A stretch of DNA of 64,000 bases from Bacteroidota bacterium (GTDB lineage: Bacteria > Bacteroidota > Bacteroidia > Chitinophagales > Chitinophagaceae): NCBI GenBank assembly GCA_023417815.1, contig JAEZEI010000006.1:1-64000 (forward strand). The letters are read 5' to 3'. The notes beneath the pieces were generated by a model. It worked only from the letters and a program-made list of their open reading frames with translations. It did no database searches and was not told the DNA's origin. This document shows, one piece after another, positions 8,581 to 17,530 of the stretch (positions within the stretch are counted from its first letter, which is position 1; the number at the start of each line of letters is the position of its first letter). The position numbers and the translations under genes are program-made.

Positions 8581-9906
8581 TCAATAATTCCTGGCTGTCA
8601 TTTCAGTGCGGCGGTTTTTAGCCCTACCTGCAGCTGTCTTATTATCGGCAACCGGTTTGGTCTCACCATATCCTTGAGAATTCAAACGGTCTTCTGCAAT
8701 TCCCTGTTTGATCAGGTATTGTTTAACTGCATTAGCCCTGTTCTCTGACAATACCTGGTTGCTTTCTTCAGAACCCACATCATCAGTATGTCCTGCAATA
8801 TCAAGAATTAATGAAGGATCATCCTTCATCAGTCTTGCCACTTCATTTAAGGAGGCATTTGATTTCGCAAGCAACGTGTATTTACCTGTTGCAAAAAATA
8901 CATTCTTAGCTGCAATATTGATCTTTTCAACAACTTCCTTCGAAATCTCCGGGCATCCCTGGTTGCTTGCGGGACCAGGTCTTGTTGGGCATTTATCTTC
9001 TTCATCATTCACCCCGTCTCCATCAGTATCCGGAACCGGGCAACCCTGGTAACGGGCTACACCTTTTTCAGTCGGACACTTATCTTCCTCATCATTTATT
9101 CCATCACCATCTGTATCCGGAATAGGACAGCCTTCATATTTAGCAAGGCCTGCCTGGTCAGGACATTTATCCTGGCCATCCGCAATTCCATCACCGTCGC
9201 GGTCTGGGCATCCCTGGAGATTTGCCAGTCCCGGAGTATCAGGACAAAGATCATCAGCATCCAGAACCCCATCACCATCACGGTCCAGCACCACCATTGG
9301 TGTTTCAACAGCAACCGGTTCAGGAGCACGGCTTTTTAATGGTGCCACAATTCCCAGCCCATGATATAAATGGTATCCAGGCTTATCAGTTACCGGGATC
9401 CTGTATTGCGATTGCAATTGCAGGAATACCTCCGGGCCCAGCTTTACCTGCAATCCCAGGCCCAATGGCACGAATGCGCCGAAACTGGAACGGTATTTCA
9501 TTCCTCCTATACCTGCAGTGAGGTATGGATTCAGAATATACCTGTCGTTCAGCAATTTTACATTTGCCAATCCTGCAGCTTCAAGAAGAAAAGCATCTCC
9601 GCTTCCCTTTGCCTGCGCTTTGGAAGAATAGTTTACAAAACTTCCGGAAAGCTCACCAACAAAATCAATGTTATTAGTTATACCGTGATGATAGCTTATA
9701 GCAAGTCCGGGAGCCATACGCTTAACATCATCAAGCCTTCCCGCATCCAGGGTCTTGGATAATCCCATTTCCCTGATCTCGCGGGCGCCTTCAAAATCAT
9801 TCAAAATAATTGATACGCCTAAAGAAGGCAGCTTTTTTCTGTCTGACTGTCCGAACACGGTTCCTCCTACAGCCAAAGCCATCAGAAAAATTGAGAATTT
9901 CTTCAT
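8581..9906 (-). CDS. OmpA-family outer-membrane protein with thrombospondin type-3 repeats
   Basis: The 441-residue protein (start MKKFSIFLMALAVGG; the frame extends 8 codons further upstream) has a signal peptide ending near FGQ, an N-terminal beta-barrel-like region (to about residue 200), four Ca-binding thrombospondin type-3 repeats (DRDGDGVLDADD, DRDGDGIADGQD, DTDGDGINDEED, DTDGDGVNDEED) and a C-terminal OmpA peptidoglycan-binding domain (AGHTDDVGSEESN, LSENRANAVKQYL). It should tether the outer membrane to the cell wall. It ends next to a shared terminator and has a TAATTTTG motif 21 bases upstream of its start. Confidence 0.92.
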   Translation of the reverse strand: MKKFSIFLMALAVGGTVFGQSDRKKLPSLGVSIILNDFEGAREIREMGLSKTLDAGRLDDVKRMAPGLAISYHHGITNNIDFVGELSGSFVNYSSKAQAKGSGDAFLLEAAGLANVKLLNDRYILNPYLTAGIGGMKYRSSFGAFVPLGLGLQVKLGPEVFLQLQSQYRIPVTDKPGYHLYHGLGIVAPLKSRAPEPVAVETPMVVLDRDGDGVLDADDLCPDTPGLANLQGCPDRDGDGIADGQDKCPDQAGLAKYEGCPIPDTDGDGINDEEDKCPTEKGVARYQGCPVPDTDGDGVNDEEDKCPTRPGPASNQGCPEISKEVVEKINIAAKNVFFATGKYTLLAKSNASLNEVARLMKDDPSLILDIAGHTDDVGSEESNQVLSENRANAVKQYLIKQGIAEDRLNSQGYGETKPVADNKTAAGRAKNRRTEMTARNY

Positions 9907-9927
9907 ATTCAAGGGTTTTGATGCCAA

Positions 9928-9935
9928 CAAAATTA
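9928..9935 (-). promoter_or_regulatory. Putative -7 element ahead of the OmpA gene
   Basis: Read on the minus strand the sequence is TAATTTTG, a match to TAnnTTTG, ending 21 bases before the chosen OmpA start. Confidence 0.45.
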
Positions 9936-9984
9936 GCAGGTAAGTAGCATTAGTGAAAAAATTTTACGCACACAGCGTTAATAG

Positions 9985-10443
9985 CTACTTCCGGGCCATT
10001 TTGTAATTCTTCCCCAGAACTTCGATCTTTACTCTTGTGAGTCCGGCCTTAACGAACCCCAGGCGGGTTGCAGCCGTATAGGTCAGGTCAAGGATCCTTC
10101 TTGTCTTTGGATGCAACCTGTCGTTGGTTTTTACGATGATCACCTTATTATTCTTAAGGTTAGTTACCCGAACATACGTTCCTAATGGAAGTACATTGCA
10201 GGCTGCAGTCATCATTGAATGTCTGAAAATTTCCCCATTTGCAGTCTTACGGCCTTCAAATTTCTGGGCATAATAGCTGGCAAGTCCGTAGAGCGTCTTA
10301 GATGTATTGACAGGAGCAGGAGAAACCGCAACAGCAGGTTCGGACGGCTGTGCAGGCATGGAGGCCGGCACCAGGGTGAATAGCAAAGCAAGGAATGCAA
10401 TGCCGATCAGTCTTCCTTTTTTAAATACTGGATTCAATAGCAT
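9985..10443 (-). CDS. RlpA-like septal ring/double-psi beta-barrel protein
   Basis: The 152-residue protein has a signal peptide (hydrophobic core LIGIAFLALLFTLV, cleavage near PAQ) and one RlpA double-psi beta-barrel domain with the family pattern: GLASYYAQKFEGRKTANGE, LPLGTYVRVTNLKNNK, VKTNDRLHP, RILDLTYTAATRLGF. RlpA proteins act on or bind peptidoglycan in the periplasm. There is no SPOR domain, and NDRLHP replaces the common NDRGP. It is separate from the OmpA gene by about 80 bases and faces the lpxB intergenic region. Confidence 0.88.
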   Translation of the reverse strand: MLLNPVFKKGRLIGIAFLALLFTLVPASMPAQPSEPAVAVSPAPVNTSKTLYGLASYYAQKFEGRKTANGEIFRHSMMTAACNVLPLGTYVRVTNLKNNKVIIVKTNDRLHPKTRRILDLTYTAATRLGFVKAGLTRVKIEVLGKNYKMARK

Positions 10444-10811
10444 CTATTATGTTATACGGCAGAATACCTGGCCGCATTATCATAGTTAAAAGCATTGTAA
10501 GCTGAGCAGCTTATTTCAAAAATAGCAAAATATGCTGCCTTCTCCAGAGAAAATGTGTGAAAATTAGGTGTTGAAATTAAAAATTATGTTGTTACTTAGC
10601 TACTTATAATTGATCAATATTATAAATATATATTTGGGGATTACTTTTTTCCTCTTTCCGACCCACCTTACTTCTGTGTAGTAAGTCTTTGACAAAATAA
10701 TTGGGGAACCCCTGTATTGTCAAAATCATTTGGCAAATGTGAGTTAGTTCCTGGATTTTGAAAAGGATGTTCGTTCTTCAGGGAAGGCTGATGTTGGTAT
10801 ATTTGGACCTG
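10444..10811. other. Gene-free divergent promoter region between the RlpA-like gene and lpxB
   Basis: This AT-rich stretch carries a minus-strand TATTTTTG motif at 10517-10524 that could serve the RlpA-like gene, a plus-strand TATATTTG at 10629-10636, and a short inverted repeat CTTACT-N7-AGTAAG at 10667-10685. No convincing small gene was seen. The lpxB frame extends back to 10758, but its family start is at 10812. Confidence 0.45.
10798..10805 (+). promoter_or_regulatory. Putative -7 element TATATTTG just before lpxB
   Basis: TATATTTG matches TAnnTTTG and ends 6 bases before the lpxB ATG, which would give a very short or absent leader. A second identical octamer lies at 10629-10636, so the upstream copy is an alternative. 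Confidence 0.4.
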
Positions 10812-11930
10812 ATGAAATACTATATCATTGCCGGTGAAGCAAGTGGCGACCTGCATGGATCGAACCTGTTAAAGGAGATCCGTAAAAAAGACCCTTCAGC
10901 CCTTGCAAGAGGTTTTGGCGGAGACCGGCTAGAAAAGGAAGGAATGACCATTGTTAAGCATTTCCGCGACCTTGCTTTCATGGGATTCATAGAAGTTATC
11001 GCAAATCTCAGAACCATCATCCGGAATCTTGCACTTTGTAAATCAGATATCGAAAATTTCAGGCCTGATGTCCTTATCCTGGTAGATTACCCGGGATTCA
11101 ATTTGAGAATTGCTGAATGGGCACATTCAAAAGGGATCAAAATAGCTTATTATATTTCCCCTCAGGTTTGGGCATGGAAGGAAAACAGGGTTAAGCTGAT
11201 CAGGAAGGTGGTCGATAAAATGATCGTTATCCTTCCTTTCGAAAATGATTTTTATAAGAAATGGAACTATAAAGTAGAATATGTAGGGCATCCACTTGTT
11301 CAGGTGGTAGATGAATTCCGGCAAAAGCACGAAAAGGATACAGCAACAGACATTATCGCTGTTTTACCTGGCAGCAGGCAGCAGGAAATAAAAGCAAAAC
11401 TTCCCGTAATGCTTCGGCAGGCAGAAAAGTTTCCAGGATATCGATTTGTGGTTGCAATGGCGCCGGGACTTAACGATGATTTCTATGCTCCATTAATAAA
11501 AGCCTTTTCAAATGGTAATATTTCTACATCGAGAAATACTTATTCACTATTATTGAACGCCAGGGCGGCCCTGGTTACCAGTGGCACTGCTACGCTGGAA
11601 ACTGCCCTCTTCGGCGTTCCGCAGGTGATCTGTTATAAAGGAAGTAATATCTCCTACCAGATAGCAAAGAGGCTTATCAAGATCAGGTTCATCGGCCTTG
11701 TTAATCTTATCATGGATCGTGAAGTGGTGAAGGAACTGATCCAGCATGAACTTAATGATGCAAACCTTAATAAGGAACTTGAAAAGATCCTTCATGAACC
11801 TGCAGTAATTGAGAAGATAAAGAATGATTATTCTGAACTTCATCAATTATTGTCCAGGGGAGGGAATGCTTCCGAAAAAGCCGCGAAAATTGTAGTGGAC
11901 ATGGCATCATCAGTGGAAGGGTTGCAGTAA
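10812..11930 (+). CDS. lpxB: Lipid-A-disaccharide synthase
   Basis: LpxB joins UDP-2,3-diacylglucosamine and lipid X to make the lipid A disaccharide at the inner face of the inner membrane. The 372-residue protein begins MKYYIIAGEASGDLHGS, the family start; the frame extends 18 codons upstream without family similarity. Other motifs are DYPGFNLRIA, SPQVWAWKENRV, VGHPL, PGSRQQEIK and TSGTATLETAL. A 53-residue membrane protein gene and a guanine deaminase follow closely on the same strand. Confidence 0.95.
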   Translation: MKYYIIAGEASGDLHGSNLLKEIRKKDPSALARGFGGDRLEKEGMTIVKHFRDLAFMGFIEVIANLRTIIRNLALCKSDIENFRPDVLILVDYPGFNLRIAEWAHSKGIKIAYYISPQVWAWKENRVKLIRKVVDKMIVILPFENDFYKKWNYKVEYVGHPLVQVVDEFRQKHEKDTATDIIAVLPGSRQQEIKAKLPVMLRQAEKFPGYRFVVAMAPGLNDDFYAPLIKAFSNGNISTSRNTYSLLLNARAALVTSGTATLETALFGVPQVICYKGSNISYQIAKRLIKIRFIGLVNLIMDREVVKELIQHELNDANLNKELEKILHEPAVIEKIKNDYSELHQLLSRGGNASEKAAKIVVDMASSVEGLQ

Positions 11931-11946
11931 TGAACTAAATTTGGCT

Positions 11947-12108
11947 ATGGGAATTTTAAGGCAGTTTGCAGAATATTTATACCTGAAGAAGAGATCCACT
12001 GGTAAGCCTTCGCAATGGACCAGGTATATGCACGGAATTAACAGGATCTCGATCTTACTTTTCCTGTTTGCAATAATTGTAATGATCATACGCTTTATAA
12101 TCCGGTAA
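11947..12108 (+). CDS. Small single-membrane-span protein (DUF6728-like)
   Basis: This 53-residue frame lies in the gap between lpxB and the deaminase and ends one base before the deaminase ATG, with no room for another signal. It has an amphipathic N-terminus (MGILRQFAEYLYLKKRS), a central KPSQWTRYMHGINRIS stretch and a C-terminal hydrophobic helix (about residues 36-52). From memory the pattern AEYLYLKK...YMHGINRISI resembles a small conserved Bacteroidota family (DUF6728). Role unknown; an inner-membrane location is inferred. Confidence 0.75.
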   Translation: MGILRQFAEYLYLKKRSTGKPSQWTRYMHGINRISILLFLFAIIVMIIRFIIR

Positions 12109-12109
12109 A

Positions 12110-12583
12110 ATGACCAGAGAAGAAAGATTCATGATAGAGGCAATAAAAATGTCTCGCGAGGGTATTGACCGTAATGAAGGTGGCCCTTTTGGATGTGTTA
12201 TTGTGAAAGGAGATGAAATTGTAGGAAGGGGAAATAACCGTGTAACATCCCAAAACGACCCTACAGCCCATGCCGAGGTGGTTGCAATTCGTGAAGCGTG
12301 CAGAAATCTTGGCACCTTCCAGCTTGATGAATGTGAGATCTTCACCAGTTGCGAACCCTGCCCTATGTGTCTTGGTGCAATATACTGGGCAAGGCCAAAA
12401 GCTATTTACTATGCAAATACACGTGTGCATGCTGCGGATATTGGCTTTGATGATTCCATGATCTATGATGAAATGAATGTGGCAATCGATAAAAGAAAGA
12501 TCCCGATAATCCAGGTTCCTTTAAAAGAAGCGTTAGATGTTTTCGAGAGTTGGAAGAGTAAATCTGATAAAACAGCCTATTAA
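12110..12583 (+). CDS. guaD: Guanine deaminase (cytidine-deaminase fold)
   Basis: The 157-residue enzyme belongs to the CDA-fold nucleoside deaminases and converts guanine to xanthine in purine salvage. Zinc ligands are visible: HAE (His54, Glu56) and PCPMC (Cys84, Cys87). Length and motifs follow B. subtilis GuaD rather than TadA: GGPFGCVIV, NDPTAHAEVVAIR, SCEPCPMCLGAIYWARP, the GFDDSMIY segment and a C-terminal Tyr. TadA is the main alternative, less likely because of that segment. Confidence 0.88.
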   Translation: MTREERFMIEAIKMSREGIDRNEGGPFGCVIVKGDEIVGRGNNRVTSQNDPTAHAEVVAIREACRNLGTFQLDECEIFTSCEPCPMCLGAIYWARPKAIYYANTRVHAADIGFDDSMIYDEMNVAIDKRKIPIIQVPLKEALDVFESWKSKSDKTAY

Positions 12584-12608
12584 TATTGAGAAGAGCCCGG
12601 CGCCTGTA

Positions 12609-13580
12609 ATGGTTTATTACCGGCTTATCGCTCTCTGGGCTATTTGTGAAGCATTCGGTGGTGGCATCTTACATGCATTCAAAGTACCATTCACCGGCAT
12701 GTTTATTAACAGCATGGCTGTGCTATGTATATCCCTTATAGGTTTTCATTACAGGAAACCCAGGGCTATTTTCAAAGCTACCATCATAGTATGTATTTTC
12801 AAATTGATGCTGAGCCCTCACAGCCCGCCAACTGCATATATAGCCGTAATGTTCCAGGGCTTTCTCGGGCAATTGTTATTTACAGGTACCAGCCAGTTTA
12901 CAATCAGGACGATCATTCTGGCAGTGCTTTCTCTTGTTGAAAGTTCAATTCAGCGTTTGCTTGTCCTGGTAATTGTTTATGGGAATTCTTTTTGGGAGGC
13001 TGTTGATACATATCTTTCCCGGTTATTCGAAAAAGAAGTAGACTATATAGAGTTACTTGCTGTTCTTTACATTTCAGTTCATGCCCTGGCGGGAATAATT
13101 GCAGGTTGGTATGCTGCGAAACTTGCAAGGATCAGGATGGATCAATCATTGCTTCTGCCACCTTACCTGGGGGGAAGTGACCATCCTGTGATGCCCCGCC
13201 GAAAGAAGAGGATCAAATTGCTGTTTTACATCATCTGGGCTTTTGTAATATTTCTTTATATTGATTCACTTGCCAGGCCGGGCTCTTCTGCTGTAACGCT
13301 CCACCGTTCAGTAATGATCATGGTAAGGGCATGTGCCATCATCCTCAGCTGGTGGCTTTTTCTTTCCCCGTTGATAAAAAGATTACTTGAAAACATAATG
13401 GAAAATCAGCAAAGGAAGAATATACATGTAGTACAGGCGGTGAATTCACTATTGCCAGAGGTTCTTTATATCTTTCGTGAAAGCTGGAAAAGATCATCCG
13501 GAAGGTTTCCTGCAAAAGCAGCAAACTTCTTTAAAATTGTAGTTACAAACGTCCTTTACCAAAAACATCCACGGTCATGA
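12609..13580 (+). CDS. Multi-pass inner-membrane protein of unknown function
   Basis: The 323-residue product (start MVYYRLIALW; the frame extends 24 codons into guaD, unlikely to be used) has about six to eight hydrophobic segments: residues 5-20, 30-47, 55-68, 80-96, 102-125, 148-168, 205-220 and 240-255. A basic PRRKKRIK loop precedes the last two, and a soluble Arg/Lys-rich tail ends the protein. The Gly-rich N-terminal half is loosely like substrate-binding subunits of ECF importers, a weak inference. Its stop overlaps the next ATG (ATGA), so it is translationally coupled to the DMT transporter. Confidence 0.7.
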   Translation: MVYYRLIALWAICEAFGGGILHAFKVPFTGMFINSMAVLCISLIGFHYRKPRAIFKATIIVCIFKLMLSPHSPPTAYIAVMFQGFLGQLLFTGTSQFTIRTIILAVLSLVESSIQRLLVLVIVYGNSFWEAVDTYLSRLFEKEVDYIELLAVLYISVHALAGIIAGWYAAKLARIRMDQSLLLPPYLGGSDHPVMPRRKKRIKLLFYIIWAFVIFLYIDSLARPGSSAVTLHRSVMIMVRACAIILSWWLFLSPLIKRLLENIMENQQRKNIHVVQAVNSLLPEVLYIFRESWKRSSGRFPAKAANFFKIVVTNVLYQKHPRS

Positions 13581-14548
13581 CATCATTTGGGCTGGTTTGT
13601 GCATTCCTGGGTGCTATTTGCTGGGCAGCCTGTGTATTTCCTTTTACTTCGGCCACAAGAAAGATGGGGATAAACTCCATGAATATGTTCAGGCTGCTTG
13701 CCGGAACCCTGATGGTTTTTCTTACAGCATTGATATTGGAAAGTAAAAGCGTTTTATCACTTTTTAACAGCAGTCATTATAACGCATGGCTTTGGCTTGG
13801 TCTGTCTGGTATTATTTCGCTGGCGATCGGCGATTATTTCAGTTACAGGATGTATGCAATTCTTAACCCTCGTTTAGGAAGTGTACTGACTACGCTCTCT
13901 CCCGCTACCGCATTAATATTCGGCGCGGTTCTTCTTGATGAGAAAATGAATACCACCGGGGTTATTGGGATTCTCATCACAATTCTTGGGGTTATCGGTA
14001 TAAGTCTCGGCAAGGCCGAGCGCGAAATTATTCCTGATCACGGGCATGGTTCAGTGATCTTCGGAATTATAATTGGCATATTCGGCGCGCTATGTCATGG
14101 TGCAGGACTTGCACTGAGTAAAAAAGGCTTTATTGACCAGGCGGCAACCGGTAATTCTATCGGGCCGGTAACCGGAAGTTTTATACGTTTTTCCACTGCA
14201 AGCCTGGTAATGGTATTAGCATTGCTTAGTGCGGGCAGATTTTTTCCAACTGCAAGATTATTGGTGCAACAACCTGCAAAACATTTAAGGATCGCTTTTT
14301 ACGGTATAATGCTTGGGCCTGTCCTGGCAGTTAGTTTTGCAATGACGTCAATTCAGCATATTGATGTTGCAATTGCGCAAACCATATTTTCCCTGGTTCC
14401 CGTGATCGCCCTGATCATATCTTATTTTCTATATAAGGAGCGCATAACCCGGACAGCATTTATTGGAGTTTTTATAGCTATTGCCGGTGTCTTTATCCTG
14501 ATATGGAGAGAATACGTTCAGGAATACCTGCTACGGTTGGTAAATTAA
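13577..14548 (+). CDS. EamA/DMT-family transporter
   Basis: The 323-residue protein has ten hydrophobic segments arranged as two EamA repeats (about residues 5-145 and 158-312), each ending in the typical pattern GVIGILITILGVIGI and GVFIAIAGVFILI. Drug/metabolite transporters of this type export small metabolites; the substrate cannot be told from sequence. It overlaps the preceding membrane gene by 4 bases and converges on the LOG gene with a 4-base overlap of the stop codons. Confidence 0.9.
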   Translation: MTSFGLVCAFLGAICWAACVFPFTSATRKMGINSMNMFRLLAGTLMVFLTALILESKSVLSLFNSSHYNAWLWLGLSGIISLAIGDYFSYRMYAILNPRLGSVLTTLSPATALIFGAVLLDEKMNTTGVIGILITILGVIGISLGKAEREIIPDHGHGSVIFGIIIGIFGALCHGAGLALSKKGFIDQAATGNSIGPVTGSFIRFSTASLVMVLALLSAGRFFPTARLLVQQPAKHLRIAFYGIMLGPVLAVSFAMTSIQHIDVAIAQTIFSLVPVIALIISYFLYKERITRTAFIGVFIAIAGVFILIWREYVQEYLLRLVN

Positions 14549-15249
14549 AATAGCCAGCGTCTCCGCTTTCTTTCTTCCTTCAATCCAAATTTGTTTATTG
14601 AATTCAGCTGGATATGTTCAACCGCTTCATCTACTGAGTCTGTGAAAAGACAAAGATCAAGATCCTCGGGAGAGATTGTTCCTGAAGCTTTCATTTTTTC
14701 AATGTGGGCGATAACGTCAGAGTGGAATTCCTTATCGAACACGATGATGGGAAATTCGCTGATCTTTCCAGTCTGGATAAGCGTGAGCGCTTCAAAGTAT
14801 TCATCAAGGGTTCCAAATCCCCCTGGCATAACAATAAAGGCATATGAATATTTTATGAGCAGGTTTTTCCGCACAAAGAAATATTTCATATTGACCCACT
14901 TATCAAGGTATGGATTAATGTGCTGCTCCATGGGTAGGACAATGTTGCATCCTACACTCCTGCCTCCCACCTCTTTTGCGCCCCTGTTCGCTGCTTCCAT
15001 AACTCCGGGGCCCCCACCAGTCATAATGGTAAAGCCAAGCTGTGCAACCCTTGCCGAAATTTCCCGTGTTTTCTGATAATACTTATGGTCTTCCTTAAAA
15101 CGTGCGGATCCAAAGACTGTTACACAAGGACCCACGCTATGCAGCTTTCTGAAGCCTTTAATGAAATCCATTAATACAGCTACCGTGAATTTGAATTCTT
15201 TGATCTTGCTCTGAGGGCCTTCTAAAAACCGTATCTCGCCTTGAGTCAT
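14545..15249 (-). CDS. LOG-family nucleotide 5'-monophosphate phosphoribohydrolase
   Basis: The 234-residue protein has the LOG signature: MTGGGPGVMEAANRGA (about 83-98) and PGGFGTLDE (about 150), in a Rossmann-type lysine-decarboxylase-like fold. The family cleaves ribose-5-phosphate from nucleotide monophosphates; in plants and some bacteria this yields free cytokinins, but in most bacteria the role is nucleotide turnover. It has its own TATCTTTG motif upstream and shares a 4-base stop overlap with the transporter. Confidence 0.9.
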   Translation of the reverse strand: MTQGEIRFLEGPQSKIKEFKFTVAVLMDFIKGFRKLHSVGPCVTVFGSARFKEDHKYYQKTREISARVAQLGFTIMTGGGPGVMEAANRGAKEVGGRSVGCNIVLPMEQHINPYLDKWVNMKYFFVRKNLLIKYSYAFIVMPGGFGTLDEYFEALTLIQTGKISEFPIIVFDKEFHSDVIAHIEKMKASGTISPEDLDLCLFTDSVDEAVEHIQLNSINKFGLKEERKRRRWLF

Positions 15250-15265
15250 CTGCTCTTCGTTTTGA

Positions 15266-15273
15266 CAAAGATA
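15266..15273 (-). promoter_or_regulatory. Putative -7 element ahead of the LOG gene
   Basis: The minus strand reads TATCTTTG, a match to TAnnTTTG, ending 16 bases before the ATG at 15249. Confidence 0.5.
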
Positions 15274-15348
15274 CGTACACCACGAGATACACTTTGCCTG
15301 GTATTAGGCACATTATATGCTGCAAATTCAGTTCAAAATCTATTTTCA

Positions 15349-15558
15349 ATGGGCATAGTTAAAGTTATTGAAGTGATCGCTTCATCTCCGGTGAGTTTTG
15401 ATGAAGCGGTTAAAAATTGTATTACAGAGGTAACAAAGACTGTTCACAATGTCGATTCCGTTTATGTAAAGGATTTTAAAGTACATGTGAAAGACAACAA
15501 ACCGGTTTCGTACGGCTGTATTTGCAAAGTATCGTTCCGGGTGGATAATGGTGATTGA
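15349..15558 (+). CDS. Dodecin family flavin-binding protein
   Basis: The 69-residue protein MGIVKVIEVIASSPVSFDEA matches dodecins, which form 12-mers that store or buffer flavins. The family features are the KVIEV strand, SP-S-F/W-DEA helix start, TKTVHN segment and the terminal KVSFRVDNG strand. The Trp that stacks on flavin in haloarchaeal dodecin is not at the usual place. The frame extends upstream to 15241 inside the LOG gene start region; the family start is the ATG at 15349. Confidence 0.85.
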   Translation: MGIVKVIEVIASSPVSFDEAVKNCITEVTKTVHNVDSVYVKDFKVHVKDNKPVSYGCICKVSFRVDNGD

Positions 15559-15565
15559 AGGCTGA

Positions 15566-17497
15566 TCAGTCATCCTTAAATACAAGTAACCTAAGTGCAT
15601 TGAATACCACGAGCACTGTAGATCCCTCATGCCCTATAACGGCAGGCGCCATGGAGAGATGACCGGAGATGGTAAGCGGTATCAAAACAGCAACCATTGC
15701 GAGGCTGATAAATACGTTCTGGCGAATAATGCGGTGTGCTTTCCTGCTAAGATTGATCGCAAAAGGTAGGCGGGAGAGGTCGTCCGACATCAGGGCAATA
15801 TCTGCAGTTTCGAGCGCCACATCCGAACCTGCAGCTCCCATAGCAATGCCTACACTGCTTCGCGCCATGGCCGGCGCATCGTTTACACCGTCTCCAACCA
15901 TTGCCACCTTGCCTTCCGTTTTCATTAATTTATCAATGGCTGCAACCTTATCTTCAGGAAGGAGATTCCCCCATGCATCGGTGATGCCGATCTCTTTTGC
16001 GATGGCTTCTGCAACTTTCTGGTCATCGCCGGTTAACATGATCATCCTGGAAATACCAGATCCGGCTAAGCGTTGTAGAGCAGGCCCGGCCTCCTTTCTG
16101 GAAACATCCATCAGGGTCACAATCCCTATGAATTCTCTTTCGCGTTGAACCAGCATTGTGGTGTTTCCCCTGGCATTCTCTTCCTCAACCGAGGCTGCCA
16201 GCTCCGGAGATATATTATCATTCTTTTCAAGGAATAATTCCGGGTTACCTATGTAATAGATATCTCCTTTGTATTCCGCCTTGATACCTCTGCCGGTAAG
16301 CGCCTGAACATCGCGCGCAGGAGGCACTTCCGTCTGTAATTCCTCATAAGCGCCTTTCACCAAAGCAGCAGCAAGGGGATGATCACTTAATTGTTCCACG
16401 GCAACAATGATCTCAAGAAGCTGGTTCCTGGGGAAATCTTTTAAAGGATATACACCTGTCAATTTGGGTTTACCTTCAGTAAGCGTTCCTGTTTTATCAA
16501 ATGCAATTGCATTCAATCCTCCCAGTTCCTCAAGTGGCTTTCCGCCCTTGAATAGCACTCCTCCCCGGGCTCCCCGCGATATTCCGCTGAGGACTGCACT
16601 TGGTGTGGAAATAGCCAAAGCACAGGGACTAGCACCCACAAGTACTGCCATTGCCCTGTAAAAGCTTTGCTCAAAATTTTCATCGACAACCAAAAAAGCA
16701 AACAGGAGCAAAAGCACAAGGATCAATACTGCAGGAACATAATACTTCTGTACCCTGTCGGTGAAGTGCTGGGTCGGAGACTTCTTTTGTTGAGCCTCCG
16801 TAACCATTTTAATAAGTTTCGCAATGGTAGAATCGGAAGCAGCTTTTAAAACCCTGATCTCCAGTACAGCATTGCCATTAATTGACCCTGCATATACTTT
16901 ATGCTTCGAATCAATCTCGGATTTTCCTTCTAAAGCCTGGTCAATTGGATATTTATCAACAGGAATGCTTTCACCTGTTATTGAAGATTGGTTTACTGCG
17001 CTTATACCTTTAATCACTATTCCATCTGCCGCGATGAGTGAATTAGGCTTCACTATGATTATATCGCCAGGTTGCAAAACATCTATGGACACTTCCTGTA
17101 ACCCATTACTTGTTTTAACTACGGCAGTATCCGGTGTAAGGGAAGCAAGGGAACTGATCGAATGCTTTGCTCTCGCCAGGGCATAATGTTCAAGCGCATG
17201 GCCAATGCTGAAAAGAAAAAGCAATAAGGCACCTTCTGCCCACTCACCCAATATCGCTGCACCAATAGCAGCTACGAGCATCAGGAAATCAATATCGAAT
17301 TGTGCCTTCCTGATTGCATGGAATGCTTCAATGCTGGTAAAAAAGGCTCCGAAAAAATAAGAAATAATGTAGATCCCTATTATGATACCAATAGGTATAT
17401 CAAAGAATGAAAGGGCAAACCCGGTAGCGAGGAAAATACCGCAAAGAATACTGAATAGAATTTCCTTTTTTGGAACGACATGCCCGGATCCGCTCAT
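15566..17497 (-). CDS. P1B-4-type metal-transporting P-type ATPase
   Basis: The 643-residue inner-membrane pump carries all P-type motifs: TGES (174-177), DKTGT with phosphorylated Asp334, HP (373-374) and GDGVNDAP (535-542). The membrane metal site is SPC (290-292) rather than CPC, and the last helices contain HEGST (623-627); SPC with HEGGT-like motifs defines subgroup P1B-4, whose members export Co, Fe or Zn. There is no N-terminal metal-binding domain and the protein begins with two membrane helices fewer than Cu pumps. A thioredoxin gene ends 33 bases upstream on the same strand, so the two probably form one unit. Confidence 0.92.
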   Translation of the reverse strand: MSGSGHVVPKKEILFSILCGIFLATGFALSFFDIPIGIIIGIYIISYFFGAFFTSIEAFHAIRKAQFDIDFLMLVAAIGAAILGEWAEGALLLFLFSIGHALEHYALARAKHSISSLASLTPDTAVVKTSNGLQEVSIDVLQPGDIIIVKPNSLIAADGIVIKGISAVNQSSITGESIPVDKYPIDQALEGKSEIDSKHKVYAGSINGNAVLEIRVLKAASDSTIAKLIKMVTEAQQKKSPTQHFTDRVQKYYVPAVLILVLLLLFAFLVVDENFEQSFYRAMAVLVGASPCALAISTPSAVLSGISRGARGGVLFKGGKPLEELGGLNAIAFDKTGTLTEGKPKLTGVYPLKDFPRNQLLEIIVAVEQLSDHPLAAALVKGAYEELQTEVPPARDVQALTGRGIKAEYKGDIYYIGNPELFLEKNDNISPELAASVEEENARGNTTMLVQREREFIGIVTLMDVSRKEAGPALQRLAGSGISRMIMLTGDDQKVAEAIAKEIGITDAWGNLLPEDKVAAIDKLMKTEGKVAMVGDGVNDAPAMARSSVGIAMGAAGSDVALETADIALMSDDLSRLPFAINLSRKAHRIIRQNVFISLAMVAVLIPLTISGHLSMAPAVIGHEGSTVLVVFNALRLLVFKDD

Positions 17498-17530
17498 TCA
17501 CAAATTTTCACTCAAATTACTGAAAGCCGG

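Noticed and set aside
12110..12583. tRNA adenosine deaminase TadA
   Set aside because: The deaminase has the length, GFDDSMIY segment and C-terminal Tyr of guanine deaminase, although the zinc motifs are shared.
15241..15348. N-terminal extension of dodecin
   Set aside because: The 36 upstream codons overlap the LOG gene start and its promoter motif and are not part of the dodecin family.
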